NCBI GenBank assembly: GCA_016219645.1
Contig: JACRLR010000034.1
Coordinates: 62,001-126,000 of the forward strand
Direction of reading: 5' to 3'
Length of the DNA: 64,000 nt
Origin: Nitrospirota bacterium
GTDB lineage: Bacteria > Nitrospirota > Nitrospiria > Nitrospirales > Nitrospiraceae
Numbering within the stretch: the stretch's first letter is position 1; every line of letters starts with the position of its first letter. Under the pieces are notes generated by a model. That model was not told the DNA's origin, did not search any database, and worked only from the letters and a program-made list of their open reading frames with translations. Shown here piece after piece: positions 56,218-64,000 of the stretch. The position numbers were made by a program, and so were the translations under genes.

Positions 56218-56616
56218 CTACTGTTTCTCCGTCTCTGTCTTCATCTTCTCGAAGACGCCCAGCGGCGTATAGAGGGCATGACGCCAGCTCATGGGCCCGA
56301 AGGAAAAAAATGTATAGGCCCAGATCGCGATATCGGTCAGGCTGCCCCATTCAAACTTTCCCTGCCACATAGGGAGCAGGGCGAGCGCAATCCCTACCAG
56401 CCCAGCTGCACGAAGTAAAACACGTCCTGCAGTCAATCGGAGGAGAGATAGTATGCAGGCTCCTATGAGGATGCCGGCAAACAGGTCTGACACCAACAGT
56501 TGACCTGAGGTGCCCTGCGCATTCAAAAAATGTGAAATTCCCAACCACACCAGGAGACCATGGAAGCCCCACCAGGTGATCGTCCCAAGAAGCACATCCC
56601 GTTTTGCGGTTTCCAT
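56218..56616 (-). CDS. four-span membrane protein of unknown function
   Basis: A 132-residue protein starting METAKRDVLLGTITWWGFHG with about four hydrophobic segments (around 10-26, 38-58, 65-84, 94-110) and a charged C-terminus (EKMKTETEKQ). No family recognised. Stands alone on the minus strand with about 450 bases of gene-free DNA to its right, which includes repeat copy F. Confidence 0.6.
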   Translation of the reverse strand: METAKRDVLLGTITWWGFHGLLVWLGISHFLNAQGTSGQLLVSDLFAGILIGACILSLLRLTAGRVLLRAAGLVGIALALLPMWQGKFEWGSLTDIAIWAYTFFSFGPMSWRHALYTPLGVFEKMKTETEKQ

Positions 56617-56767
56617 CGAACAGCCTTCGTCTCACCCAGTTACTCGCGACCATTTTCCCGCCCGTGGGCGTGATCCTACTCTTGCTGTCCTGGCCCAGCC
56701 TGCTTAGCCTTGTGCAATATAGCAGAACGGACTGTGAAAAGTGGTGCAATTCTCCCATAGCCTGCTA

Positions 56768-56895
56768 GCAGGCTGTTGATAAAGTCCGCCAGCGGCGTTC
56801 TCGCCGCGCTCAGAGGCTCAACGTACTACAGAGAGTACGCGCCTCGCCTCGTCGCTTGCTGCGGCCTTGCTGGACGGCCTTTCTGAACAGCCTGC
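56768..56895. repeat. chromosomal palindromic repeat, copy F
   Basis: GCAGGCTGTTGATAAAGTCC at the left and GGCCTTTCTGAACAGCCTGC at the right form a long imperfect inverted repeat around a GTACTACAGAGAGTAC palindrome. It is the best-formed copy of the family. The adjoining 38 bases (56890-56927) recur at 46849-46886. Confidence 0.75.
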
Positions 56896-57072
56896 GATGG
56901 CTTCTGAACGGGTCTGCGAGTATCCAGACCTTGCGTGACCGTTCTGCTCAAGTAGTTTGTCAACACCCTGCTGGACGGTTGACTCCTAGGCCGTGGTCCC
57001 TGCGCTCCACGCTTCACGAGCGACGGGCGCGAAAGTTTTCGTAGCGGCGGACCGGTGAGGCAGCAGAGGCGC

Positions 57073-58176
57073 TTATGAATATTGGGGGTGAGATATCCGT
57101 GTCCGAGCCTGTTCGATCGTGTGCAACAGCGCTTGATGGGTTCGACATCCCACAACGAGCTTGGCATCCGAAATCGTCACCGGCCTATAGGGTTTTACAA
57201 ACCGGTCTTTCAGCCTGGCGATTCGAGCCACCGACTGGTCTAAGCGCTCGATGGAAATCGAGCCTGATGCCGCCGCCTTCTCCACGGCTTCGAACGCGGC
57301 GATTTCCCGGTTCCTGTCCTGACAAATCAATAAAACATCGCAGCCGACCAGCACCGCACGAATCGCCGCATCTTCCACGCCATAATGGTCGATGATCGCG
57401 TGCATTTCCAAGTCATCCGTCAACACCACTCCGTCATACTGCAGTTCCCGGCGCAAGAAATCCGTAATGATGGCCGGCGAGAGGGTAGCCGGCAATTCAG
57501 GATCGAGAGCCTGATACAGCACGTGCGCGGTCATCATTGACGCGACGCCCTGCTTGACGGCCCGGCGGAAGGGTGGAAATTCGACAGCCTCCAATCGTTC
57601 CCGCTGTGCCTCGACCACAGGAAGTTCTTTGTGAGAGTCAGTGCTCGTATCACCGTGACCGGGAAAATGTTTCCCACAAGCCGCGACTTTGTTTTCTTGC
57701 AGCCCCGCCACCGTTGCCGACCCCATCTCACAGACGACATCCGGGGTCGCGCCGAACGAACGATCGCCGATGACCGGATTGTCCGGGTTGCTGTTCACGT
57801 CGAGTACCGGCGCCATATTCATATTCACGCCAACCGCCCTCAGTTCTTTGGCAATGGTGGCCGCGGCGGAGTAGGCCAATTCGGCCGAGTTGCAACGGCC
57901 CAACAGGCCACAGGGAGGGAAAATCGTAAAGCCCTTCGGCAGACGGGAGACCCGGCCACCCTCTTGGTCGATTGAGATTACGAGAGGCGAATGGGGGCTA
58001 CAGGCTTGTAAATCATTGGTCAGGTCGACCATCTGTTCGACGGATTCAAGGTTCCGCGAGAATAGAATCACACCGCCCGGCTTGTACTCTTTGATGAAAG
58101 AGGCCAGATCGGGCGTGACCGATGTGCCCAGAAACCCGACCATGAAGAGCTGTCCGATCTTATCGCGTGAGGTCAT
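57073..58176 (-). CDS. nagZ: beta-N-acetylhexosaminidase (GH3)
   Basis: A 367-residue cytosolic GH3 enzyme that removes N-acetylglucosamine from anhydromuropeptides in peptidoglycan recycling. The signature KHFPGHGDTSTDSH carries the unusual Asp-His general acid/base dyad, and the nucleophile Asp is in VVLTDDLEM. Length and the FSRNLESVEQ start fit NagZ. The ribosome site AAGGA precedes ATG. It is followed, on the same strand upstream, by pepA after repeat copy G, which may separate them. Confidence 0.93.
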   Translation of the reverse strand: MTSRDKIGQLFMVGFLGTSVTPDLASFIKEYKPGGVILFSRNLESVEQMVDLTNDLQACSPHSPLVISIDQEGGRVSRLPKGFTIFPPCGLLGRCNSAELAYSAAATIAKELRAVGVNMNMAPVLDVNSNPDNPVIGDRSFGATPDVVCEMGSATVAGLQENKVAACGKHFPGHGDTSTDSHKELPVVEAQRERLEAVEFPPFRRAVKQGVASMMTAHVLYQALDPELPATLSPAIITDFLRRELQYDGVVLTDDLEMHAIIDHYGVEDAAIRAVLVGCDVLLICQDRNREIAAFEAVEKAAASGSISIERLDQSVARIARLKDRFVKPYRPVTISDAKLVVGCRTHQALLHTIEQARTRISHPQYS

Positions 58177-58190
58177 GAAATCCTTCTAAC

Positions 58191-58315
58191 ATGCTGTTGA
58201 TAAAGTCCGCCAGCTTCGTTCTCGGCTCATCGAAATCCTCAACGTACCCCGGAGGGTACGCCTCCGGTTTCGACTCGCCTGCGGCCTTGCCGGACGGCCT
58301 TTCTGAACAGCCTGC
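58191..58315. repeat. chromosomal palindromic repeat, copy G
   Basis: Begins ATGCTGTTGATAAAGTCCGC and ends GGACGGCCTTTCTGAACAGC with CTGC following, with GTACCCCGGAGGGTAC in the centre. It lies directly before nagZ and may influence the pepA-nagZ transcript. Confidence 0.75.
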
Positions 58316-58409
58316 TAAGGCAGTGGGTCTAACGCTTCTTGATATATTCCGTTCGTGCTTCGACAGGCTCAGCACGAACGGTGTGTAAGGCTATTTCTGG
58401 CGCACTGCA

Positions 58410-59921
58410 CTAGATACTTCGATCGATCAGGTATTGCACCAGTAACCTGGTGCCGATCCCTGTGGGGCCCTTTGGAATGTAAGCCCGTTCCCGCTCACTC
58501 CAATCCGTGCTGGCGATATCGATGTGTACCCATGGGCAGTCCCCCACGAACTTGCTCAGAAAGAGCGCAGCGGTGATCATGCCGCCGCCACGACCACCGA
58601 TGTTGCGCATATCGGCGACATCGCTCTTGAGTTGTTCGAAATATTCCTCCCACAAGGGCATCTCCCACACCCGTTCACCGGCCTTTTGTCCCGACTTTCT
58701 GATCTGCTCTTTGAGCTTCTGATCAGTCCCAAACATTCCAATCGCGAACTGGCCGAGCGCTACGACGCAGGCTCCTGTGAGCGTTGCAATGTCGATCAGG
58801 GCTGCAGGCTTATACCGCATTGCATAGGCGAGGCCGTCGGCCAGGATGAGCCGGCCTTCTGCATCTGTGTTCTGTACTTCAACGGTCTTTCCCGACAGCG
58901 TCCTTACGATATCGCCCGGCTTCATGGCTCGGCCACCAGGCATGTTTTCCGCTACGGGCAGGATACTGATGAGGCGCAACGGAAGCTTGAGTCGGGCTGC
59001 CGCACGGATCGAAGCCAGGACCTCGGCCCCTCCCGTCATATCGGCCTTCATATGTTCCATATTCTCGGCAGGTTTCAGCGAAATCCCACCTGTATCGAAG
59101 GTGATTGTTTTCCCGACGAGCACCACCGGGCGCTCATCTTTTTTCTTGGCTCCGTTGTATTCAAGGATGATGAACTTAGGCGGTTCCTGGCTCCCGCGCG
59201 CTACGCCGAGCAGCGCACCCATCCCCAAGCGCTCCATCTCGTTCTGCTCGAGAATCTTGATCGTGATTTTCTCAGCCTTGGCAATGGATTTTGCTTCTTC
59301 GGCGACTTTCGCGGGGGTCAGGACGTTGGAGGGATGATTACAAAGGTCCCGGACAAAGGCGGTGGCTTCTGCTGTGGCGACGCCGCGCCTGATTCCCTCG
59401 GTCACCTGCTGCAACAACCCCTTGTTTGGGATGATAATCCTCATCTCCGCCACGTCTTGCCCGGATGCAACCTCGCTTCGATAGACAGTAAATTGGTAAC
59501 TGCCGAGGATCGCTCCTTCAACCATCGCTTGCGCCACCCCGACCCATGACATTCCGGGGGGTGCCACCGTCGGTAGTAGCACCGAATAGGCTCCGACCTT
59601 CGCCTGGCGGACGCGCTTCACGGCTGAACCCATTGCTTGCCGGATCTTTTCTAGCGTGACTTCCTTTTTCTTGCCCAGCCCGGCCAGCACCAACCGTTTC
59701 GCCGGTACTTTGTTGTGCGTGTGATACAGCAAGACGTCGTTGGCCTTGCCTTCAAATTCTTTGGATTGCATCAGCTTGCTCAACGAACCTCCGAGGGCCC
59801 GGTCAAGCGGGGCTGCATCCTGTTTGGCCAATCCCTCTCCTTCACAGTGAGTGAGTACCAGTGCCTCGGCAGCTGCGGTTTCCGCTCGCTCAACCTGTAC
59901 TGTGACTTGCATGATCTTCAC
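58410..59921 (-). CDS. pepA: leucyl aminopeptidase (M17)
   Basis: A 503-residue M17 aminopeptidase, cytosolic hexamer with two metal ions. The N-terminal domain (1-170) is followed by the catalytic one, whose landmarks are VGKTITFDTGGISLKP (metal-binding Lys/Asp), MKADMTGGAEV and NTDAEGRLILADGLAYA (the M17 signature). It trims N-terminal residues and in some bacteria also binds DNA for XerCD recombination. AAGGAG lies 4 bases before GTG 59921; ATG 59912 is possible. Confidence 0.93.
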   Translation of the reverse strand: MKIMQVTVQVERAETAAAEALVLTHCEGEGLAKQDAAPLDRALGGSLSKLMQSKEFEGKANDVLLYHTHNKVPAKRLVLAGLGKKKEVTLEKIRQAMGSAVKRVRQAKVGAYSVLLPTVAPPGMSWVGVAQAMVEGAILGSYQFTVYRSEVASGQDVAEMRIIIPNKGLLQQVTEGIRRGVATAEATAFVRDLCNHPSNVLTPAKVAEEAKSIAKAEKITIKILEQNEMERLGMGALLGVARGSQEPPKFIILEYNGAKKKDERPVVLVGKTITFDTGGISLKPAENMEHMKADMTGGAEVLASIRAAARLKLPLRLISILPVAENMPGGRAMKPGDIVRTLSGKTVEVQNTDAEGRLILADGLAYAMRYKPAALIDIATLTGACVVALGQFAIGMFGTDQKLKEQIRKSGQKAGERVWEMPLWEEYFEQLKSDVADMRNIGGRGGGMITAALFLSKFVGDCPWVHIDIASTDWSERERAYIPKGPTGIGTRLLVQYLIDRSI

Positions 59922-59997
59922 ACTGCTCCTTCGTTTTCGTCGCTCGTTATTTGCGAGTCGCGCCTGTCGCGCACAGGTTGCCTTTCTCGCTCACAAT

Positions 59998-60633
59998 TCA
60001 CACCCCTCGCATGTCGGGTGCCCAGATATATTTATGCAACTGTATCTGGAATCGCACCGGGAGCTTATCGGCCAGGATCCACTCTGCCAGCTCACGCACA
60101 TCGAGCTTGGAGAAAACCGGACTAAAGAGGACCCTACTACGGGTGGCTAAATCATACTGAACAATAATCTCGCGTGCCCAGTTGTAGTCAGCTCGGTCGG
60201 CCAGGACAAATTTCGCCTCGTCTTTGACTGCCAAATGAGACAGATTCGGCCAGTGCATTCGATCTGTCATCCCGCTCCCTGGACACTTTACATCCAGAAT
60301 GACATGCACGCGCGGATCGACCGGCGCAATATCCACGGCGCCGCTGGTTTCAAGGAGGACCCTGTAGCCTGCATCACAGAGTCTGGCCATGAACGGGAAG
60401 CACTCAGGCTGCACAAGCGGTTCCCCTCCTGTGACCTCCACGAGAGGGCACCCATAGTCCCGCACCTGTGCCAGGACCTCATCGATCGAGCGTTCTTCCC
60501 CTCCGTAGAAGGCAAAGTCTGTATCGCACCAGGTGCAGCGGAGCGGGCAGCCGGTCAGTCGTACAAACACACAAGGCTGTCCTGCGTAACTCGACTCACC
60601 TTGAATGCTATGGAAGATCTCGGTAATGCGCAT
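59998..60633 (-). CDS. queE: 7-carboxy-7-deazaguanine synthase
   Basis: A 211-residue radical SAM enzyme. The cluster motif CPLRCTWC (C-x3-C-x2-C) lies at about residues 28-35 and the SAM-binding GGEPL near 70. It converts carboxytetrahydropterin to 7-carboxy-7-deazaguanine for queuosine and related nucleosides. Other que genes are not in the window, although the island carries a DUF6884-like protein. Its start MRITEIFHSIQGESSYAG is typical. Confidence 0.93.
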   Translation of the reverse strand: MRITEIFHSIQGESSYAGQPCVFVRLTGCPLRCTWCDTDFAFYGGEERSIDEVLAQVRDYGCPLVEVTGGEPLVQPECFPFMARLCDAGYRVLLETSGAVDIAPVDPRVHVILDVKCPGSGMTDRMHWPNLSHLAVKDEAKFVLADRADYNWAREIIVQYDLATRSRVLFSPVFSKLDVRELAEWILADKLPVRFQIQLHKYIWAPDMRGV

Positions 60634-60736
60634 ACATCAAGACGTGAAGCGTGAAGCGTGAAGCGTAAGACGCAAGCCGGAGAGCCATGGAAACTGTATG
60701 ACCGGAAAACCGGTTGGCAATGAACGAGTCACGGCG

Positions 60737-61513
60737 TTATTTCCATATTGTGACAGACCAGCCTTGTTGTTGCGCCGTGCGAGCCATTCCCCGGATCGGG
60801 TTGATTACGAGGGGGTACCCGACCAATTCAAGAATGTCGCGATCGCCCGGGCTGTCGCCATAGGCGTAGGACTGTGTTAGGTCGAGATTCATCTCCTTGG
60901 CATGGGCGAGGATCAGCTCACGCTTGCCGCGCCCATAGGGGAACGGGGGAATCAATGCACCGGTATAGACTCCGTCCCGTTGCTCCGGCTTGGCCGAGAA
61001 AACTGTGGACACGCCCAAAAACTCTGCAAGTGGACCCACTAAAAAATCAGGCGCGCCAGTCACAAGAACTAGCTGGTGACCGGCCTGTCGATGTTCCTCT
61101 AGTCTCGCGCGACCCTGGAGCGACAACTTGCCGAGCATCTCAACCTGACAGAACTCCCGCGCATAGGATTCAATATCTGCGGGACGCTTGCCGGTCAAAT
61201 ACACTTTTCGTTCCCGGAGCGGGTGCAGGGAGAAGGGAGGTACGTGCCCCGCCAGCCAGGCCGCACTCCGGGTCAACTCACTCCATCCCACCAAACCACG
61301 TCGCCAGAGAAACCGGAAGAATCCTATCTCGCTGGCCTCTCCCGGCAGGAGCGTATTGTCGACGTCGAACAGTGCTGCGACGGACCCCTGTGTCCGTCGT
61401 TCAGCGACATCATCGAGAAGCGCGGATGTCAAAATGTGGCGACTCTGCACGTTGTTGGGGGTCCCGGTGAGTATGAGCCGTCCGATTCTACTGGACCCTC
61501 CATTGATTGACAA
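60737..61513 (-). CDS. HAD-IB family phosphatase (SerB-like)
   Basis: A 258-residue protein. Motif I is FDVDNTLLPGEA (nucleophile Asp about residue 49), motif II LVTGAPDF, and motif IV AYGDSPGDRDIL. This is the HAD-IB subfamily of SerB/CicA-like phosphatases acting on phosphoserine or phospholipid-type substrates. The N-terminal 40 residues are not conserved, so a start closer to motif I is possible. Substrate not known. Confidence 0.82.
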   Translation of the reverse strand: MSINGGSSRIGRLILTGTPNNVQSRHILTSALLDDVAERRTQGSVAALFDVDNTLLPGEASEIGFFRFLWRRGLVGWSELTRSAAWLAGHVPPFSLHPLRERKVYLTGKRPADIESYAREFCQVEMLGKLSLQGRARLEEHRQAGHQLVLVTGAPDFLVGPLAEFLGVSTVFSAKPEQRDGVYTGALIPPFPYGRGKRELILAHAKEMNLDLTQSYAYGDSPGDRDILELVGYPLVINPIRGMARTAQQQGWSVTIWK

Positions 61514-61632
61514 GGATTTTACCCCACTTCTATAATGCGGCTCCCTCTGGCTGTCACGCGTCGTTCGTGAGGCGTGAAACGTCTGAATCCGGAGATGAAC
61601 GACGCTTCACGAGATACGCTACGGAAGAGGTC

Positions 61633-61716
61633 GCCGAAGTGGTGAAATGGCAGACACGCACGTTTGAGGGGCGTGTGGCGCAAGCCGTGCGGGTTCAAGT
61701 CCCGCCTTCGGCACCA
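61633..61716 (+). tRNA. tRNA-Leu(GAG)
   Basis: An 84-base type II tRNA. The acceptor GCCGAAG pairs with CTTCGGC, the anticodon stem CACGT/GCGTG encloses loop TTGAGGG (anticodon GAG), a variable arm (TGGCGCAAGCCG) and the T arm GGTTCAAGTCC follow, and CCA is encoded. Confidence 0.95.
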
Positions 61717-61906
61717 AATTCAACAGGCTCGTTCCCTTTCCCCCTTAAACAGGCCCCTGGCACATGATGGCGCGTCAGCGCTCCCTCCCGGTTCAGCAGC
61801 TTTGTGAATCCTCACGGCATCATGCGAGGATCTATCCTCGATCTCGCCGCCTTTTCGAACTACGCAGTCATCTCACGTGGCCGTTGCACGTGGCAAGGAG
61901 TTGCAC

Positions 61907-64000
61907 ATGAGCTGTATCGATCATCTGTCGGAACTTGAAGCCCTGCGGTTGCAGGTGGCAGATTTGACGCGCGCACTTGCCGAGCGAGACCAATCGCTGA
62001 GCCCCGAACGTCATCAGCCTGAAGAGACGATACAGAATTTCCGCGAGCAATCACATCGCTTACGTGCCATCGTCGAGGGTATAGCAGCCGAAACCGGGGA
62101 TGAGTTCTTCACGTCACTTGTCAGGCACTTGACCTCGACGTTGCATGTACAATATGCGCTCATTGGGATCGTGAATGAAGGCCAGCCTAAAGAGATCCGC
62201 ACCATTGCGGTCTCGGCTGGAGGCGCCCTCGCCCACAACTTCGAATATGACCTGGCCGATACTCCTTGCGCCACGGCGCTGACAGAGACCGTTGCCTGTT
62301 TCGACCGGGATGTCCAGGCAACGTTTCCTCAATTCCAACGTTTGGCAGATCTCGGGGCTCAGAGCTATTGCGCGGTGCCGCTCCGGACGAAGGGCGGTGC
62401 AGTCGTTGGCTTGCTCGCCGTAATGGATACAAAGCCGCTGCAACAGAGCGACGATCTGCAATCCCTGTTGGGAGTCTTGGCCCCGCGGGTTGCGATGGAG
62501 TTCGAGAGAAGGCGAGCCGAGCAGGAACGTATCCAGGCCCTGGCCGATTTACGCAATGTGGTAGAAACCGTTCCTGACATCATGTTCACCCTCGACATCC
62601 AAGGCAACATGGTGAAATGGAATCGTCGTGTCGTGGATGTCACGGGGTACAGCCAGGAGGAATTGTTGAATAAGCCCGCATTGGCCTTTGTTCCTCAGGA
62701 AGAACAGACTCGCACGGCGGCGGCGATTCAACGGGCCTTCACGGAAGGGTATGCCGAACTTGAAGGTCTATTGCTCACCAAAGACAGCCGGACCATCCCC
62801 TATCACTGGACCGGCGCCGCGCTCAAAGATCCGCAGGGCCAGATCATTGGCATCACCGGGGTCGGGCGGGATGTGTCTGAGAAAAAACGGGCGAATTCGC
62901 TTCTTGAGGCCACGACTGATTCCATCGAAGAGGGTCTGCTAGTCATAGACCGTCAGGGCAAGGTGACCAGTATGAGCCAGCGGTTTTTGGAGCTGTGGCG
63001 GATTCCTCAAAACCTCGCGGATCGCCGTGAGGACAAAGCCCTGCTGGCCTTCGTACTGGAACAGCTCCAGGAGCCTGAGGCCTTCCTGTCCAAGGTGCGG
63101 GAGTTGTATGCGCATCCGGAGCAGGAAAGTGTCGACATGCTGCTATTTAAGGATGGACGGGTGTTTGAGCGCTATTCGCGTCCACACCTCCTTGGTGGAG
63201 AGATCGTCGGCCGGGTCTGGAGCTTCCTCGATATCACCGACCGCAAGCGTATCGAGGAAGCCCTGCGTGTGAGTGAAGAACGTTTCGCGCTGGCTGTAGA
63301 GGGATCCAGCGATATCCTCTGGGATGCCCATCGGCTTCCCGGTGAGCCCTGGTATGCACCGCAGACACCGATCTGGTGGTCTCCACGAGTCCGGGAATTG
63401 CTGGGCTTGGAAGCGTCAGAACCTTTCGAGACTCTCGAGCAATGGGTGGTAAGACTTCATTCCGATGACAGGGATCGTGTGTTCGGCCAGCTGACTGCGC
63501 ATATCGACCACCGAGTCCCGTACGATGTCGAATACCGGCTGCGCACCAATCAAGGCGACTATCGCTGGATTCGGGGGCGTGGGCAGGCGATGTGGGATGA
63601 ACAGGGAGAGCCTCGTCGCATGTCCGGCTCATGCCAAGACATCACCGACCGCAAGGCCAATGAACATCTCTTAGCCGCAGAGAAGCGCGTCTTGGAAATG
63701 ATGGTCACAGATGCTCCTCTGCAAGAGGTTTTGACGCTGATGTGTCGAGTGATCGAGGAGCTTTCAAGGAAGGCGCACTGCTCCCTTCTGCTCCTCGATC
63801 GTAACGGACTTCACTTGCGCCATGGCGCCGCGCCCAGTCTTCCTGAGGAGTATGTCCGTGCGATCGACGGTGTGGCGATTGGCCCGACCGTCGGCTCCTG
63901 CGGAACGGCAGCCTTCATGCGACAACAGGTTATCGTGTCGGATATCGCTCACGATCCGCTATGGGCCGATTTCCGCGACCTCGCCCTTCGCCACGGCTTC
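61907..64000 (+). CDS. GAF/PAS multi-domain signalling protein, 5' part
   Basis: From ATG 61907, with AAGGAG 7 bases upstream, the frame runs 698 codons to the window edge. A coiled N-terminus (about 1-55) is followed by a GAF domain (55-200, YAVPLRTKGGAVVGLLAVMD region), a PAS domain (about 220-335, VPDIMFTLDIQGNMVKWNRR), a second PAS (340-450), a third PAS with PAC (about 460-590, VEYRLRTNQGDYRWIRGRG) and a second GAF (from about 605). Such stacks lie upstream of histidine kinase or GGDEF domains, whose type cannot be seen. Likely a cytosolic sensor. Confidence 0.88.
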   Translation, partial: MSCIDHLSELEALRLQVADLTRALAERDQSLSPERHQPEETIQNFREQSHRLRAIVEGIAAETGDEFFTSLVRHLTSTLHVQYALIGIVNEGQPKEIRTIAVSAGGALAHNFEYDLADTPCATALTETVACFDRDVQATFPQFQRLADLGAQSYCAVPLRTKGGAVVGLLAVMDTKPLQQSDDLQSLLGVLAPRVAMEFERRRAEQERIQALADLRNVVETVPDIMFTLDIQGNMVKWNRRVVDVTGYSQEELLNKPALAFVPQEEQTRTAAAIQRAFTEGYAELEGLLLTKDSRTIPYHWTGAALKDPQGQIIGITGVGRDVSEKKRANSLLEATTDSIEEGLLVIDRQGKVTSMSQRFLELWRIPQNLADRREDKALLAFVLEQLQEPEAFLSKVRELYAHPEQESVDMLLFKDGRVFERYSRPHLLGGEIVGRVWSFLDITDRKRIEEALRVSEERFALAVEGSSDILWDAHRLPGEPWYAPQTPIWWSPRVRELLGLEASEPFETLEQWVVRLHSDDRDRVFGQLTAHIDHRVPYDVEYRLRTNQGDYRWIRGRGQAMWDEQGEPRRMSGSCQDITDRKANEHLLAAEKRVLEMMVTDAPLQEVLTLMCRVIEELSRKAHCSLLLLDRNGLHLRHGAAPSLPEEYVRAIDGVAIGPTVGSCGTAAFMRQQVIVSDIAHDPLWADFRDLALRHGF

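Noticed and set aside
58524..59549. 341-codon plus-strand frame over pepA
   Set aside because: Antisense shadow; pepA has intact M17 signatures on the minus strand.

Overview
The window reads as a bacterial chromosome segment, most likely from Nitrospira or a close relative (Nitrospirota). This is an inference from gene style: PilZ, Sel1 and SPFH proteins, a saccharopine-type lysine cluster, and a dispersed palindromic repeat family. No rRNA or other phylogenetic marker is present to prove it. No CRISPR array was seen.

Region 1 (1-1312) is chromosomal. It holds the tail of an unknown gene, a YkgJ-type cysteine-cluster protein, a palindromic repeat, tRNA-Arg(CCG) and tRNA-Lys(CTT).

Region 2 (1267-36887) is a 35.6 kb integrated island. 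Its borders are a 48-bp perfect direct repeat: the 3' half of tRNA-Lys at 1267-1314 and a displaced copy at 36840-36887. A tyrosine integrase abuts the left copy, and a 17-bp sequence recurs just inside both ends as a candidate arm-type site. The island is composite. At 3464-9021 there is an almost complete filamentous phage (inovirus) genome on the minus strand: Rep, ssDNA-binding protein, tiny coat proteins, a pIII-like adhesin, a pVI-like protein and a Zot/pI motor. Several of its genes are only 31-47 codons long. At 9428-16279 lies a two-gene helicase/methylase system, a PLD nuclease fused to a SNF2-type helicase followed by an Eco57I-type adenine methylase. It resembles the helicase and methylase half of class 1 DISARM, but no drmA or drmB follows. 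From 16.3 to 33.1 kb there is mosaic cargo: secreted Asn-Pro repeat proteins in several copies (some decayed), duplicated small-gene modules, an IS1202/ISNCY-like insertion sequence, a SNase-family nuclease, a Mrr-like nuclease with a helical C-terminus, and an 889-residue Sel1 protein with fifteen 36-residue repeats. From 33.3 to 36.6 kb are a TIGR04255/unknown/HEPN operon and a DUF6884-XRE pair with a palindromic operator.

Region 3 (36888-64000) is chromosomal again. It carries a DAACS symporter, a GNAT-like protein, a YugP-like protease, small secreted and membrane proteins (one interrupted by an in-frame TGA), a gene-free stretch with three DnaA-box-like 9-mers, VanZ, a YheT hydrolase, an SPFH lipoprotein, a lipoprotein with a 13-bp poly-G tract before its start, a papain-like protease, a lysine-degradation cluster (saccharopine dehydrogenase, ALDH7-type dehydrogenase, VOC protein), NagZ, PepA, QueE, a HAD phosphatase, tRNA-Leu(GAG) and the first 698 codons of a GAF/PAS sensor protein. 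About 130-200 bp palindromic repeats recur between these genes, and I found none inside the island, which supports the island being foreign.
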